Below, piece by piece: positions 54,599-63,225 of a DNA stretch of 64,000 nucleotides (positions are counted from its first letter, which is position 1; the number at the start of each line of letters is the position of its first letter). Made by a program: the position numbers and the translations under genes. The DNA is from Geobacter argillaceus (GTDB lineage Bacteria > Desulfobacterota > Desulfuromonadia > Geobacterales > DSM-12255): contig NZ_VLLN01000002.1 in assembly GCF_007830735.1 (NCBI RefSeq), forward strand, positions 226,922 through 290,921, written 5' to 3'. The notes under the pieces were generated by a model. The model worked only from the letters and a program-made list of their open reading frames with translations. It had not been told where the DNA came from and did not search any database.

Positions 54599-55714
54599 TC
54601 ACCAGGCGGTAAACGGGTCGTTATCGTCGGTAAACGGTGCTACGCTCAGATCGTACGGGCCATTGGCCAGCGCCGCCCTCAGACGGTCGGCCACGGCCTC
54701 GGCCATGATCCGCTCGGTGGCGAAATGGCCGGCATCGACCAGCGCCACCCCCAGGGCCTCGGCATCCCTGGCCTCGTGGTACTTGACGTCGCCGGTAACC
54801 AGCACGTCAGCCCCCTGCCGGACTGCTTCCCGAAGGAGCGAGGCGCCGCTGCCGCTGCACAGGGCAACCTTGCGCACCGGCCGGTCCGGACTACCCACCA
54901 GGCGAAGCGTCCTCATCTGCAGGCGCTCCTTGATGGTCGACGCAAACCCGCCCAGGGTAACGGTCTCCCCAAGCCGGCCGATACGACCCAGTCCAAGGGT
55001 CTCCCCCTGGTTCAGCAGGGGATAGCAGTCAAAGGCCGGCTCCTCATAGGGGTGGGCGGCACAAAGCGCCTTGACCGCAGCGGCCAGGTCGGCCTTGCGC
55101 AGCAGCAGTTCCAGCCGGCTCTCCGCAACCGACTCCCGGGTCCCCACCTGACCGATGAACGGCCGGGCACCGGGGAGCGGGCGAAAGGTACCAATCCCTT
55201 CCCCCCGGAACGAGCACTCGTCGTAGGCGCCGATGTCGCTGGTGAAACGGAACAGCGCGTTCATCACCGCTTCTTCATGACCCAACGGCACGAAGACGGC
55301 CAGTTTGACCAGATCGTCCACGCTTGTTACCTTCAGCGGCCTAGTCTCCTCGACCCCGAGCCTGGCAGCCAGCACATCGTTCAGCCCCTCGGCGACAATA
55401 TCGTAGTTGGTATGCAGGGAAAATACCGCGAGTTCATGGCGGATGGCCTGGAATATCAAGCTGGAAGTCGGGTCTGCGGCGGAGATTTTTTTCAAAGGTT
55501 TGAAGATCAGGGGGTGGTGGGTAAGGAGCAGTTGGCAGGAGCTTTCGATGGCGGCCCGGATTGCAGCCGGGGTGGGATCAAGGGCCACCAGGATTCTCTC
55601 CACCGGCGCCGTCGGGTCTCCCACCTGGAGCCCCACATTGTCCCACTCCTCTGCCAGGCGGGGTGGGGCTATTTTATTAATAATTCCGACAAGATCTGAT
55701 ATTTTGGCAATCAC
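54599..55714 (-). CDS. Nif3-like dinuclear metal centre protein
   Basis: The protein has 371 residues, the long YqfO form with an inserted PII-like/CutA-like domain in the middle. 'WDNVGLQVGDP', 'LLLTHHPLIFKP', 'SLHTNYD', 'LCSGSGASLL' and 'DAGHFATERI' carry the metal-binding His/Asp/Glu residues. Biochemical role unproven; GTP cyclohydrolase-like activity has been proposed in some annotations. Confidence 0.93.
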   Translation of the reverse strand: MIAKISDLVGIINKIAPPRLAEEWDNVGLQVGDPTAPVERILVALDPTPAAIRAAIESSCQLLLTHHPLIFKPLKKISAADPTSSLIFQAIRHELAVFSLHTNYDIVAEGLNDVLAARLGVEETRPLKVTSVDDLVKLAVFVPLGHEEAVMNALFRFTSDIGAYDECSFRGEGIGTFRPLPGARPFIGQVGTRESVAESRLELLLRKADLAAAVKALCAAHPYEEPAFDCYPLLNQGETLGLGRIGRLGETVTLGGFASTIKERLQMRTLRLVGSPDRPVRKVALCSGSGASLLREAVRQGADVLVTGDVKYHEARDAEALGVALVDAGHFATERIMAEAVADRLRAALANGPYDLSVAPFTDDNDPFTAW

Positions 55715-55726
55715 CGTGTCAGTCCA

Positions 55727-55759
55727 AAGAAAAAGAGTGCAGCCACCTGGCGTGCACTC
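55727..55759 (-). terminator. Terminator downstream of the tRNA gene
   Basis: GAGTGCA-GCC (55735-55744) pairs with GGC-GTGCACTC (55749-55759). On the minus strand the stem is followed by TTTTTC and further T, about 110 bases past the tRNA. Confidence 0.65.
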
Positions 55760-55865
55760 CCTTTCTCCCCATTCGGGTATTTCCTGCAGTTGCCGTGCGT
55801 TATCCGCATCCCCACTAAGACCTTTGCTACGGAGTTGCAGGCGTATGCATATCCGTAGTGAAAAA

Positions 55866-55942
55866 TGGTGGGCCCACCAGGACTCGAACCTGGGACCGAC
55901 CGGTTATGAGCCGGTAGCTCTAGCCAACTGAGCTATAGGCCC
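55866..55942 (-). tRNA. tRNA with CAT anticodon (Met elongator or Ile2)
   Basis: A 77-base cloverleaf with CCA encoded. The acceptor stem is GGGCCTA/TGGGCCC (one G-T pair), the D arm GCTC/GAGC, the anticodon stem ACCGG/CCGGT around loop CTCATAA (anticodon CAT), and the T arm CCAGG/CCTGG with TTCGAGT. It is not an initiator, since the first acceptor pair is G-C. The choice between elongator Met and lysidine-modified Ile2 cannot be made by eye. Confidence 0.95.
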
Positions 55943-56029
55943 GCCGCAGGAATGTTGATAGTATTGCAAGCGGGTTACACTGTCAAGAATTTATCTGTCA
56001 TTTTACTGCCATTACCGGGACTTATCTTT

Positions 56030-57160
56030 TCAGTACAGATCGTACCGGTACAGTCGGCACTCCAGCGGGCCGTTCCAGAGCACGATCCTCTTGGAGGCCT
56101 TCAGCCCCACCCGCTTGGCCAGTTCCCGGTCAGCCGTGAAGAGAAAGGCGGTGTACCCCTTCCAGCGCTGCTTGAAGATGTCGCCCAGCCGTTTGTAGAG
56201 CTCCCCCAGATCCGCTTGCTGGCCGAGCCGCTCGCCGTAGGGGGGGTTGACCAGGATCGTGCCGCTCGTGGCAGGCGGTTCCACCTCGCCGACCTCGGCG
56301 CGCCTGATCTGCACCAACCCTGCCGCACCCGAGCGGGCAAGGTTCTTTTCCGAGGTCCTGAGCGCATCCCAGGAGAGATCGGAGCCGAAGACCAGCGGCG
56401 CTTCAGTACTTCGCACCGACTGACGCGCCTCGTCTTTCAGCCGATTCCAGAGCGGCTGGTCGAACTCGCGCCACCCCATGAAGCCGAACCGTTCGCGCAG
56501 CAGACCCGGCGCCATCCGGGCCGCCACCATGGCCCCTTCCACCAGGATGGTCCCGGAGCCACACATGGGGTCCACCAAAGGGGCACTCCCGTCCCAGCCG
56601 GTCAACAGGACCAGTCCGGCGGCCAGCGTCTCCCGGAGCGGGGCAGAGGTCCGGTCGAGACGGTAGCCGCGCCGATCCAGGGGATCTCCGGAACTGTCCA
56701 GGCTGAGGGTGCAGATATTCCTGGCCAGGTGGACGTTGACCCGTACCGAGGGTGCCCTGGCATCCACACTGGGGCGTTGGCCGGTCTGGTCCCGGATGGT
56801 ATCGACAATGGCGTCCTTGGTCTTCAATGCCACGAAGTGGGAATGGGTAAGGGCCGAATCCCGCACCGTCGCATCCACCGCAATGGTCATCTCCGGCGTC
56901 AAGAGCTGCGACCACCCTGCCTGACGGACCCCGGCGTACAGTTCCTCCGGGCTCGTACAGGGAAATTCGGTCAGCCGCACCAGCACCCGGTTGGCGGTCC
57001 TGAGCCAGAGGTTGGCCCGATAGCATGTCGCCAGGTCGCCCCTAAAAAGGACCCCGCCCGAATCGACCCGCTCCGGCACGATCCCGAGCCCGCGCAGCTC
57101 GGTCGCCAGAACCTCCTCCAAACCCTTGGCAACCGTGGCAAAATACACGTACTCTCCCAT
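56030..57160 (-). CDS. THUMP-domain RNA methyltransferase (RlmL/YpsC-type)
   Basis: The protein has 376 residues, starting MGEYVYFATVAKGLEEVLATEL behind GGAGAAGG. An N-terminal THUMP domain is followed by a Rossmann methyltransferase with 'VDPMCGSGTILVEGA' (SAM) and 'ILVNPPYGER' (target-base NPPY). It should make N2-methylguanine in 23S rRNA or a related base. E. coli RlmL is about twice as long because of a second methyltransferase domain, absent here. Confidence 0.92.
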   Translation of the reverse strand: MGEYVYFATVAKGLEEVLATELRGLGIVPERVDSGGVLFRGDLATCYRANLWLRTANRVLVRLTEFPCTSPEELYAGVRQAGWSQLLTPEMTIAVDATVRDSALTHSHFVALKTKDAIVDTIRDQTGQRPSVDARAPSVRVNVHLARNICTLSLDSSGDPLDRRGYRLDRTSAPLRETLAAGLVLLTGWDGSAPLVDPMCGSGTILVEGAMVAARMAPGLLRERFGFMGWREFDQPLWNRLKDEARQSVRSTEAPLVFGSDLSWDALRTSEKNLARSGAAGLVQIRRAEVGEVEPPATSGTILVNPPYGERLGQQADLGELYKRLGDIFKQRWKGYTAFLFTADRELAKRVGLKASKRIVLWNGPLECRLYRYDLY

Positions 57161-57205
57161 TCCTTCTCCTTTTTTTGAACTGAGCTTATCCCCAAGCGTC
57201 ACTAT

Positions 57206-58036
57206 CTACGAATTCAGCACCGTCTCAATCCCTCGCAGCCCGGCCAGCGCCCCCCGGGAGATCGAGAGATGGGGCGGCCCGATCTGCGCCTCCCGTGGAT
57301 TGATCCGGATCACCCTGGCGCCGTACCGCTGGCCGAGGTGTTCGCTCGTATGGCGGATGGTCGGAATCGCCGTGCCCGCCCCCATCTCCACCACCACCAG
57401 CGGTTCCTCCCGATACTCAGCCACGAAATGGTCAAAGGCGTGCTGCTGACGGCGGGTCCTGTCGCTGAGCCAGGAGAAGTCGCCGAACATCAGGATGTTG
57501 GGCCGCGCCACCCCGCCGCAACGGGGACAGCGCGGCACGTGGCCGGCCCGCATGGTGGCATGGTCCACCGGGATCTCCTCCCGGTTGTCCCAGATGGACG
57601 ACGAACAGGGCGAGAGGCACTGAAGGTGGTGAATGGAGCCGTGCACTTCCAGGACGGCGTCATCCGGAAAACCTGCCTTCTGGAACTGGCCGTCCACGTT
57701 GGAGGTCACCACGAAGGTCGCCAGGCCGTAGCGATCACCCCATTCCCGCAGCAGGTGAAAACCGTCGTGGGGCACCGCTGCCCGGTAGAGATTGGTCCGG
57801 TGGCCATAGAATCCCCAGCCAAAGGCCGGATCCCGCTCGAAGTGGTCCGGGTTGGCGGCGCCGACAAAGGTGATGCCGAGCCGCTCGTACATCGGGTAGG
57901 CGTTCCAGAACCCCTTATCGCCTCTGAAATCCGGCAGCCCCGAATCGACCCCCATCCCGGCACCAGCGGTGATCACCAGGGCGCTGGCGCCACGGATGGC
58001 CTCTGCGGCAGCGGCGAACTTTTCCCGAATCTCCAT
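57206..58036 (-). CDS. Sir2-family NAD-dependent deacylase
   Basis: The protein has 276 residues from ATG 58036 (GGGAGGG upstream). 'TAGAGMGVDSGLPDFRG' binds NAD, 'TSNVDGQFQKAGF' replaces the usual TQNIDXLHXXAG, and 'VLEVHGSIHHLQC' has the catalytic His. Zinc ligands come from 'CLSPC' and 'CPRCGG'. It is a variant sirtuin whose substrate may not be classical acetyl-lysine. Confidence 0.88.
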   Translation of the reverse strand: MEIREKFAAAAEAIRGASALVITAGAGMGVDSGLPDFRGDKGFWNAYPMYERLGITFVGAANPDHFERDPAFGWGFYGHRTNLYRAAVPHDGFHLLREWGDRYGLATFVVTSNVDGQFQKAGFPDDAVLEVHGSIHHLQCLSPCSSSIWDNREEIPVDHATMRAGHVPRCPRCGGVARPNILMFGDFSWLSDRTRRQQHAFDHFVAEYREEPLVVVEMGAGTAIPTIRHTSEHLGQRYGARVIRINPREAQIGPPHLSISRGALAGLRGIETVLNS

Positions 58037-58067
58037 CGGTTCCCTCCCAAGCCAAATGCTGAATCTC

Positions 58068-58272
58068 GGGTTGCTCAAAAATAGTCAGATCGTCGCACCC
58101 GCAGAAAGCACCGCGGAGGCGTAGTACCCAAACATCGGGCATAAACAGCGCTACGCCGCACAATTTCACCTGTGAAATTGGACCGCGAAGGCGCCCGAAG
58201 GGTGAGGCCGCAGGCCGAAGTCACAAGGAAGCTTTCGAGGATGGCGGCGAGATGGCTGTTTTTCAGCAACCC
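58068..58272. repeat. MITE-like element with imperfect terminal inverted repeats
   Basis: The 205-base block begins GGGTTGCTCAAAAATAG and ends with the complement of GGGTTGCTGAAAAACAG; about 18 of the outer 25 positions match. The centre has AATTTCAC/GTGAAATT (58162-58179). It fills the gap between the sirtuin start and the YbaK stop and encodes nothing convincing. Confidence 0.8.
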
Positions 58273-58273
58273 G

Positions 58274-58756
58274 CTAAATTCCCACCGTCACCAGCGTCGG
58301 CTTGAGCAGTCTCACCACGTCCTGCGGATCGAGCCCCACCAGGTAGCCGCGCTTGCCGCCGTTCAGATAGACCTTGGAGAGCGCCGGGATCGACTCTTCC
58401 AGGTAGACCGGCATCGCCTTGCGGGTGCCGAAGGGGGAGGTCCCCCCCACCTGGTAGCCGGAATGCCGGTTCGCCGTGTCCGGGGAGCAGGGGGCCACCG
58501 TCTTCACCCCGATGATCCGGGCCAACTCCTTGGTGGAGACCTGCCGATCGCCATGCATCAGGACGATCAGCGGATTTTTCCGGTCGTCCTCCATGATCAG
58601 GGTCTTGACCACACTATGCTCGTCCAGGCCCAGTTCACGGGCCGACACCGCCGTCCCCCCCTTTTCCTCATAGGTGTAGAGGTGGTCCGTATAGGTAACC
58701 CCCGCAGCCTTGAGCACCCTGACCGCCGGGGTTACCGGCGTCTTATCCTTGGCCAT
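58274..58756 (-). CDS. ybaK: Cys-tRNA(Pro) deacylase YbaK/EbsC
   Basis: YbaK hydrolyses mischarged Cys-tRNA(Pro). It has 160 residues, with 'TPAVRVLKAAGVTYTDHLY', 'VVKTLIMEDD', 'KELARIIGVKTVAPCSP', 'GYQVGGTSPFGTRKAMPVYLEESI' and 'INGGKRG'-like 'LNGGKRGYLVGLDPQD', all standard YbaK signatures. The stop lies two bases from the MITE-like element. Confidence 0.95.
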   Translation of the reverse strand: MAKDKTPVTPAVRVLKAAGVTYTDHLYTYEEKGGTAVSARELGLDEHSVVKTLIMEDDRKNPLIVLMHGDRQVSTKELARIIGVKTVAPCSPDTANRHSGYQVGGTSPFGTRKAMPVYLEESIPALSKVYLNGGKRGYLVGLDPQDVVRLLKPTLVTVGI

Positions 58757-58781
58757 GTTCCGCGCCCTTTCTCCGTAGTTA

Positions 58782-59567
58782 CTACCGTCCCCTGGGCACC
58801 ACCGGTGCTGAAGGCGCGGCGGGCCGATCCGGCGCCTCGGGTGCGGTGGGCGGTGTCGGCGGCGTTACCTGTCGCATGCCGTTCGGCGCCCCGGTGCCGG
58901 CATCTCCCGGCAGCAGCTCGGGGAGCACCGGCACGCCCGACGGGCCGGTTACGGTCGGCGCCACCGGTTCGCCGCGGTCAGGATAGCGGGGTCCCGCCTC
59001 CCGCCCCCCTGTTCTCATCATCGAGGCATCGGCCGCCAGCAGGACAGCAAAGATGCAGATGGCCGCCACATAGGCCTTCCAGATGCTCTGACGCATCCCG
59101 AGCCGCGTGCTGCAGAGCAGGGCAAAGATCGCGGGGATGGCCGCCACCTGCAGGAAGTAGAACAGATCGCCCCTGGCAGCTGCCATGCGGGCCGCAAAGA
59201 GCAGATAGGCGAGAAAGAGGACATTGGGCCAGAAGGAGAGGAACCGGACCAGCCCACCGGGCTCTCGCCCCCTCTTCTCCCGGCCGCTTACCGGTTCGGC
59301 AGCAGTTTCTGCCTTGGCCCGGGGCGGTGGCGATGGTGCCACGGCCGACGGCTGCCCATGCACGCCGGACAGCGCCTCTTCCAGCACCCGGTAGGCCTCG
59401 TTGATGATCTTCAGCCGCTCCTGGGCCAGCCGCTGGCGTGGCGGATCGTCGGCAAACCGGTCGGGGTGCCACTCCCGTACCAAGCGAAGGTAGGAGCGAC
59501 GGACATCCCGAAAGGAGGCGCCAGGGCTGAGTCCCAGGGCATCGTAATAGCGGTGGAGTTCGTTCAT
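58782..59567 (-). CDS. J-domain protein with C-terminal membrane segments
   Basis: The protein has 261 residues. A J domain (1-65: 'YYDALGLSPGASFRDVRRSYLRLVREWHPDR', with HPD) would stimulate a DnaK-type ATPase. Two or three hydrophobic segments ('FWPNVLFLAYLLFAARM', 'AIPAIFALLCS', 'AYVAAICIFAVLLAA') and a Pro/Ala-rich tail follow. It is probably membrane-bound. No DnaJ G/F or zinc-finger region. Confidence 0.87.
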   Translation of the reverse strand: MNELHRYYDALGLSPGASFRDVRRSYLRLVREWHPDRFADDPPRQRLAQERLKIINEAYRVLEEALSGVHGQPSAVAPSPPPRAKAETAAEPVSGREKRGREPGGLVRFLSFWPNVLFLAYLLFAARMAAARGDLFYFLQVAAIPAIFALLCSTRLGMRQSIWKAYVAAICIFAVLLAADASMMRTGGREAGPRYPDRGEPVAPTVTGPSGVPVLPELLPGDAGTGAPNGMRQVTPPTPPTAPEAPDRPAAPSAPVVPRGR

Positions 59568-59594
59568 GGGCGCTTCAGACCGGCAACGGCGGCA

Positions 59595-59930
59595 TCATTT
59601 CTTCCCATCGCTCCCCTGCAGGAAGTCGGCAAGGATCGACCGGCTGTGCTCGTCGTCGTGGCAATAGACGCAGAGGTTTTCCCAGTTGCTCCCGTCCGGC
59701 GGATTGTTGTTGTGGTTGCCGTCCTTATGGTGGACGGTCAGAAGCTGCAGGTTGGCCAGCTCGAACTCCCGACCGCACTTGGCGCAGATCCAGCCGTGAA
59801 TCTTGAGGGAGCGCTCCCGGTAGTTCTCGGGCCGGGTCTGCTCTCCTTTCAGGCGGCGGACCAGGTCGTCCAGCTCTTCCTGGCTCTTGGCCTGTACCGG
59901 CCGGGGGGTGGAACGAAACGAACGGGGCAT
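59595..59930 (-). CDS. yajD: HNH nuclease, YajD family
   Basis: The protein has 111 residues. 'CAKCGREFELANLQLLTVHHKDGNHNNNPPDGSNWENLCVYCHDDEHS' contains the HNH catalytic residues (HH..N..H) and two CXXC zinc pairs. YajD-type HNH proteins are widespread; substrate unknown. Confidence 0.9.
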   Translation of the reverse strand: MPRSFRSTPRPVQAKSQEELDDLVRRLKGEQTRPENYRERSLKIHGWICAKCGREFELANLQLLTVHHKDGNHNNNPPDGSNWENLCVYCHDDEHSRSILADFLQGSDGKK

Positions 59931-59960
59931 GGCAATAACCTCGCATTGGCAGGCCGCAGG

Positions 59961-61094
59961 CTAATACGGCATGCCTTTTTTCATCCTATCCTGGACGATC
60001 TCGTAAAGCCGTTCGTCGACGTTATCCGGGGTTATCCCGTACTCCTGGCAGATATCTCTAACCTGTTTCAGGCGACCGGGAATCTCCATGTCACTCAGGC
60101 GAACGAAATGCCCCGATCGCTTGCCGACCTGGAACAGAACCCGCTGTTCAGGCGCCATATCGATGAACGTCCGCAGCAGTGCCAAGAGCCGCGCCTTGTC
60201 GTCGGGCAGGATACCGTCGATCTCCTGTAACAGGTTATAGCTGTGATCGCTCGTGATACAACTGGTGATGCCATCCAACCGCTCGATGAGGGTATGGATC
60301 TCCTCGGCCTGGACAAGATCGGGTGCCCACTGATAACTGTGATCTGCGCTGTCGGGAAAGAGCGTCACCCAATCCGGCAGGTGCAGGTTCCGGAACCGGA
60401 TGAAATCAGGGTTGATCCGGTTCAGGGCGTCCGCGGTCTCGACGGCATGCAGCTGCGAGAACTCCCGGCCGCCGAGTCCGGTCAGCACGTATTCCGACAG
60501 CTCGATCCCGGCACGTTTCACCTTGAGCCCGGCAGTGATGTGGATCTCCTTGGTGACCCCCTTCCGTACCAGTTCCAGAATCCGGTCAGAAGCGCTTTCC
60601 ATGCCGATGTGGATCCGGTTCAGGCCGGCAGCGGCAAATTCCGCGAGCATCCCGTCGTCGATTCGAGCGACGCTTTCGGAGCGGGCATAGGAAGTGATCC
60701 GTCTGACCTGGGGAAAGGAGGCTTTAAGGTGCCGCAGGATCTTCAGGAGGTTTTCCGGCCTGATGACCAGACCGTCCGCGTCCTGGAGGAAGATCGACTC
60801 CATGCCGCCGGCGATCCAGGTCCGTGCCGCATACAGCGCCTGCTCGTCGCCGGGGGAGGACGCCTTCGGCAGCGAACCAGGCCCCCCTTCCTGCACGGCA
60901 TCGACGAAGCGGCGGATGGTGTCGATGTCCTGCAGCACATCGTTCACCGGCCGGAGCGAGAACTTCTTTTTCTTGTAGATCGAACAGAACGTGCACCGAT
61001 TCCACGGACAGTTCCGATTCACGCGGATCAGCAGGCTGGAAGCCTCACTGGGCGGCCTGATCGGCCCTTGTTCGAACCCGCCGTACTCTTTCAT
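59961..61094 (-). CDS. Radical SAM protein with CX4CX2C cluster motif
   Basis: The protein has 377 residues. The cluster motif reads 'NRNCPWNRCTFCSIYKK', CX4CX2C instead of CX3CX2C. The barrel continues with 'GMESASDRILELVRKGV' and 'TGLGGREFSQLHAVETADALN'. Relatives form a COG1032-like group of unknown substrate. AGGTGA precedes the ATG. Confidence 0.85.
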   Translation of the reverse strand: MKEYGGFEQGPIRPPSEASSLLIRVNRNCPWNRCTFCSIYKKKKFSLRPVNDVLQDIDTIRRFVDAVQEGGPGSLPKASSPGDEQALYAARTWIAGGMESIFLQDADGLVIRPENLLKILRHLKASFPQVRRITSYARSESVARIDDGMLAEFAAAGLNRIHIGMESASDRILELVRKGVTKEIHITAGLKVKRAGIELSEYVLTGLGGREFSQLHAVETADALNRINPDFIRFRNLHLPDWVTLFPDSADHSYQWAPDLVQAEEIHTLIERLDGITSCITSDHSYNLLQEIDGILPDDKARLLALLRTFIDMAPEQRVLFQVGKRSGHFVRLSDMEIPGRLKQVRDICQEYGITPDNVDERLYEIVQDRMKKGMPY

Positions 61095-61187
61095 AATGTA
61101 TCACCTGTTAGCTGGTTGTAAGTGTTACCCACGTGCGGGGTCCTACCCCGACGACAAAGACAGTGCGGCAATCCTGCTGCCAGACTA

Positions 61188-61511
61188 TCACGGCGCAAAC
61201 ATTTCTGCCAGAATCGACAACACCTCTTCCTGCGTCGGCTTGTCGATTCTGCCAAGTTTTTGCATAAGGTGCTTCTTGTCAATGGTTCTGATCTGGTCGA
61301 GGACCACCTGGCCATCCTTGCCCTTGAAACTGCATGGTACCCGTGTAGGATAATTGCGACCCTTCGTCGTCATTGGCGCGGCGATAACGGTTGCTATGTA
61401 CCGGTTCATCTCATCAGGGGAAACTATGAGGCATGGCCTGGACTTACGGATTTCGCTGCCAACCGTCGGGTCAAGGTTGACCAGATAGACATCGAATCTT
61501 TTGATTACCAT
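61188..61511 (-). CDS. MazF/PemK-family toxin
   Basis: The 107-residue mRNA interferase-type toxin contains 'RFDVYLVNLDPTVGSEIRKSRPCLIVSPDEMN', 'ATVIAAPMTT' and 'GQVVLDQIRTIDKKHL'. ATG at 61511 gives better spacing to GGGA than the ATG at 61517. It overlaps the antitoxin gene stop by 7 bases, standard for the module. Confidence 0.93.
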   Translation of the reverse strand: MVIKRFDVYLVNLDPTVGSEIRKSRPCLIVSPDEMNRYIATVIAAPMTTKGRNYPTRVPCSFKGKDGQVVLDQIRTIDKKHLMQKLGRIDKPTQEEVLSILAEMFAP

Positions 61512-61759
61512 TGCCATTCATCCCTGTCCCACTCCGTTTGCTCGCCGAGGTCCTCATCGATCACCCCGTCGTCCCCGCCCTCGGCCATGAGCCGGAATTT
61601 TTCTCCCCACTCCCGGCGCGGTTGGGATGCCGAGCGAATTATGATCTTTTCGTCCTCCACCTCCAGCTCAACTTCCGTGCCAAGATGGCTCTGCTCAAGG
61701 AGGATTTTGGGAATGCGTATCCCTTGCGAATTGCCTATGCGAATTATGTTTGTTCTCAT
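61505..61759 (-). CDS. MazE-family antitoxin (AbrB-type)
   Basis: The protein has 84 residues, an N-terminal SpoVT/AbrB DNA-binding domain ('MRTNIIRIGNSQGIRIPKILLEQSHLGTEVELEVEDEKIII'), and an acidic C-terminal tail that would wrap the toxin. GGAGG precedes the ATG. Confidence 0.93.
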   Translation of the reverse strand: MRTNIIRIGNSQGIRIPKILLEQSHLGTEVELEVEDEKIIIRSASQPRREWGEKFRLMAEGGDDGVIDEDLGEQTEWDRDEWQW

Positions 61760-61792
61760 CGACGCGTTCCTCCGGGGAAGCAGGCTTTGTAG

Positions 61793-61972
61793 TCACACTG
61801 TAATTACCTGGAAAGGGGTCGTCAAGGGATATTTGTCGAGGGGGCTATGCTCCTCCAGTTCCATGGCATAGGGCAAAAACCACGATACCGCTTCTTTCCA
61901 TTCATCGGGCATAAACTCCTTGTTTTCCCGCCCAATCCTCTCATCCAGCTCCGCGAAAACTTTCTCAAACAT
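61793..61972 (-). CDS. Small hypothetical protein in the accessory island
   Basis: The 59 residues (MFEKVFAELDERIGRENKEF...) are acidic and helical. The ATG at 61972 has AGGAG 12 bases upstream. It ends 33 bases before the mazE-type gene and may belong to the same transcript. No family recognised. Confidence 0.5.
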   Translation of the reverse strand: MFEKVFAELDERIGRENKEFMPDEWKEAVSWFLPYAMELEEHSPLDKYPLTTPFQVITV

Positions 61973-62795
61973 AGGGCGTTTCACTCCTTTTCTTACTGTA
62001 CGCTTTTCTCTGCCTTCTCAGGCGGAGGGCTGATTGTACCTTGTCTATGCCGAATCTACCAAACAAGTTTGTCCTCAGGCCATTCCTCATCGAAACTGGA
62101 AAAAATAGGAGGCAAGGAAAAATTCCACTAGCGGCACACATTCTGCGGAAGCCTTCTGATACGAAGTTATAATAATTACGATCCGATAATGCTGTGGCAG
62201 ATAGTTGAAGGGGAAAACCAAAGTCATTCATCCATTTAGAAATCCTACTGTCTATCGGGATTTCATACTTTGTTAATCCCAATGACTGCAATAGGTTACG
62301 TGACTGTTTCGGACCAAATCCTTTTAATCTGTCAGCCATTTTGTTAGATGCTGATATTTCTTCTTCTACTGTCTCAACTGCAATAAGTTGGGAAACCATT
62401 GAGTCAACAAAGGTCCAACCTCCATTGTTAAGCCAACTATAGTTTTCTGTGATTTCTTCAGCTAACGTAGCTCCCCTTCTTATACCGCCAAATTGGGTGA
62501 TTGTTGTTTCGGCAAAAGATTTCAAATTGATTTCTTGCTTACATGTTTTGTAATTTAGGGGGAATGGTTTTGAGGAAATAAATCGCGTTACGGCACTCTG
62601 TGGCCCAGACCTTTGCTGAGTTGTCAAAAGACATGAGACCATTGCATCCCAAAAGATCTCATGGGTGAACTCTGGTAATTCTTTGTTTACGTTACGTTTC
62701 CGCCTTCTTGCTACAAAGTTATTATTTTCGTGGATCTTGTAGAACTCTTGAATCTTCGCAACATCACGATTATCGACCTCCCATGTCAGCTTCAT
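61965..62795 (-). CDS. HhH-GPD DNA glycosylase-like protein, probable C-terminal frameshift
   Basis: The open frame has 276 residues. 'MVSCLLTTQQRSGPQSAVTRF' and the helix-hairpin-helix 'KGFGPKQSRNLLQSLGLTKYEIPIDSRI' with Lys and Asp fit the EndoIII/OGG1 superfamily of base-excision glycosylases. After 'GIFPCLL' the frame reads unnatural sequence. Adding one T to the T6 run near 62121 would give 'FFSSFDEEWPEDKLVW' ending at 62056, a natural-looking end of about 246 residues. The gene is AT-rich compared with the rest of the window. The exact substrate is unknown. Confidence 0.6.
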   Translation of the reverse strand: MKLTWEVDNRDVAKIQEFYKIHENNNFVARRRKRNVNKELPEFTHEIFWDAMVSCLLTTQQRSGPQSAVTRFISSKPFPLNYKTCKQEINLKSFAETTITQFGGIRRGATLAEEITENYSWLNNGGWTFVDSMVSQLIAVETVEEEISASNKMADRLKGFGPKQSRNLLQSLGLTKYEIPIDSRISKWMNDFGFPLQLSATALSDRNYYNFVSEGFRRMCAASGIFPCLLFFPVSMRNGLRTNLFGRFGIDKVQSALRLRRQRKAYSKKRSETPYV

Positions 62796-62834
62796 AAAAA
62801 CCTACCCTCTTGTTATTGGTACAACTTGTTATTG

Positions 62835-62866
62835 ACCAGTTCACGCGCGCACACGCGTGAACTGGT
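62835..62866. terminator. Perfect 13-bp inverted repeat before the glycosylase gene
   Basis: ACCAGTTCACGCG (62835-62847) and CGCGTGAACTGGT (62854-62866) flank a 6-base loop. It lies between the relE-type gene and the glycosylase-like gene, probably ending the toxin-antitoxin transcript; the T-run is weak. Confidence 0.6.
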
Positions 62867-62904
62867 GATCTACCCAAATGGAACATTTATACCGAGAGCT
62901 GTTC

Positions 62905-63225
62905 TCATTCGCTCAACAACCCCAATCTGAAAAGCTTCTTCGCCAGCGTGTAGACATCATCCCTGGCTCCGTTACGCCGAATGCCGACAACCACGATGAG
63001 CACAACAACCTCATCTCCCCTGACCTTGTAAATGATCCGGTAGCGCTGGCCGACCGGCCTGATGCTACGAAACCCGGCCAATTCGCCGAGCGGTGCCTTG
63101 CCTTGCTTTTCCGGTTCATCAGTCAAGCGGTCAATTACCGCTCCGATTTTCTCACGAATGCGCCGGTCGGATAGTTCCGACAGCAACTTCATGGCGGTCG
63201 GCGTAAGGACAATCCTCCAACTCAC
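62905..63225 (-). CDS. RelE/ParE-family toxin
   Basis: The protein has 106 residues, 'MSWRIVLTPTAMKLLSELSDRRIREKIGAVIDRL' and 'FRSIRPVGQRYRIIYKVRGDEVVVLIVVVGIRR', a typical RelE-fold toxin with the basic Arg pattern. It starts with GTG overlapping the antitoxin stop as GTGA. Confidence 0.92.
   Translation of the reverse strand: MSWRIVLTPTAMKLLSELSDRRIREKIGAVIDRLTDEPEKQGKAPLGELAGFRSIRPVGQRYRIIYKVRGDEVVVLIVVVGIRRNGARDDVYTLAKKLFRLGLLSE

Noticed and set aside
58172..59404. Plus-strand open frame of 410 codons
   Set aside because: It starts within a MITE-like element and is antisense to the YbaK and J-domain genes.
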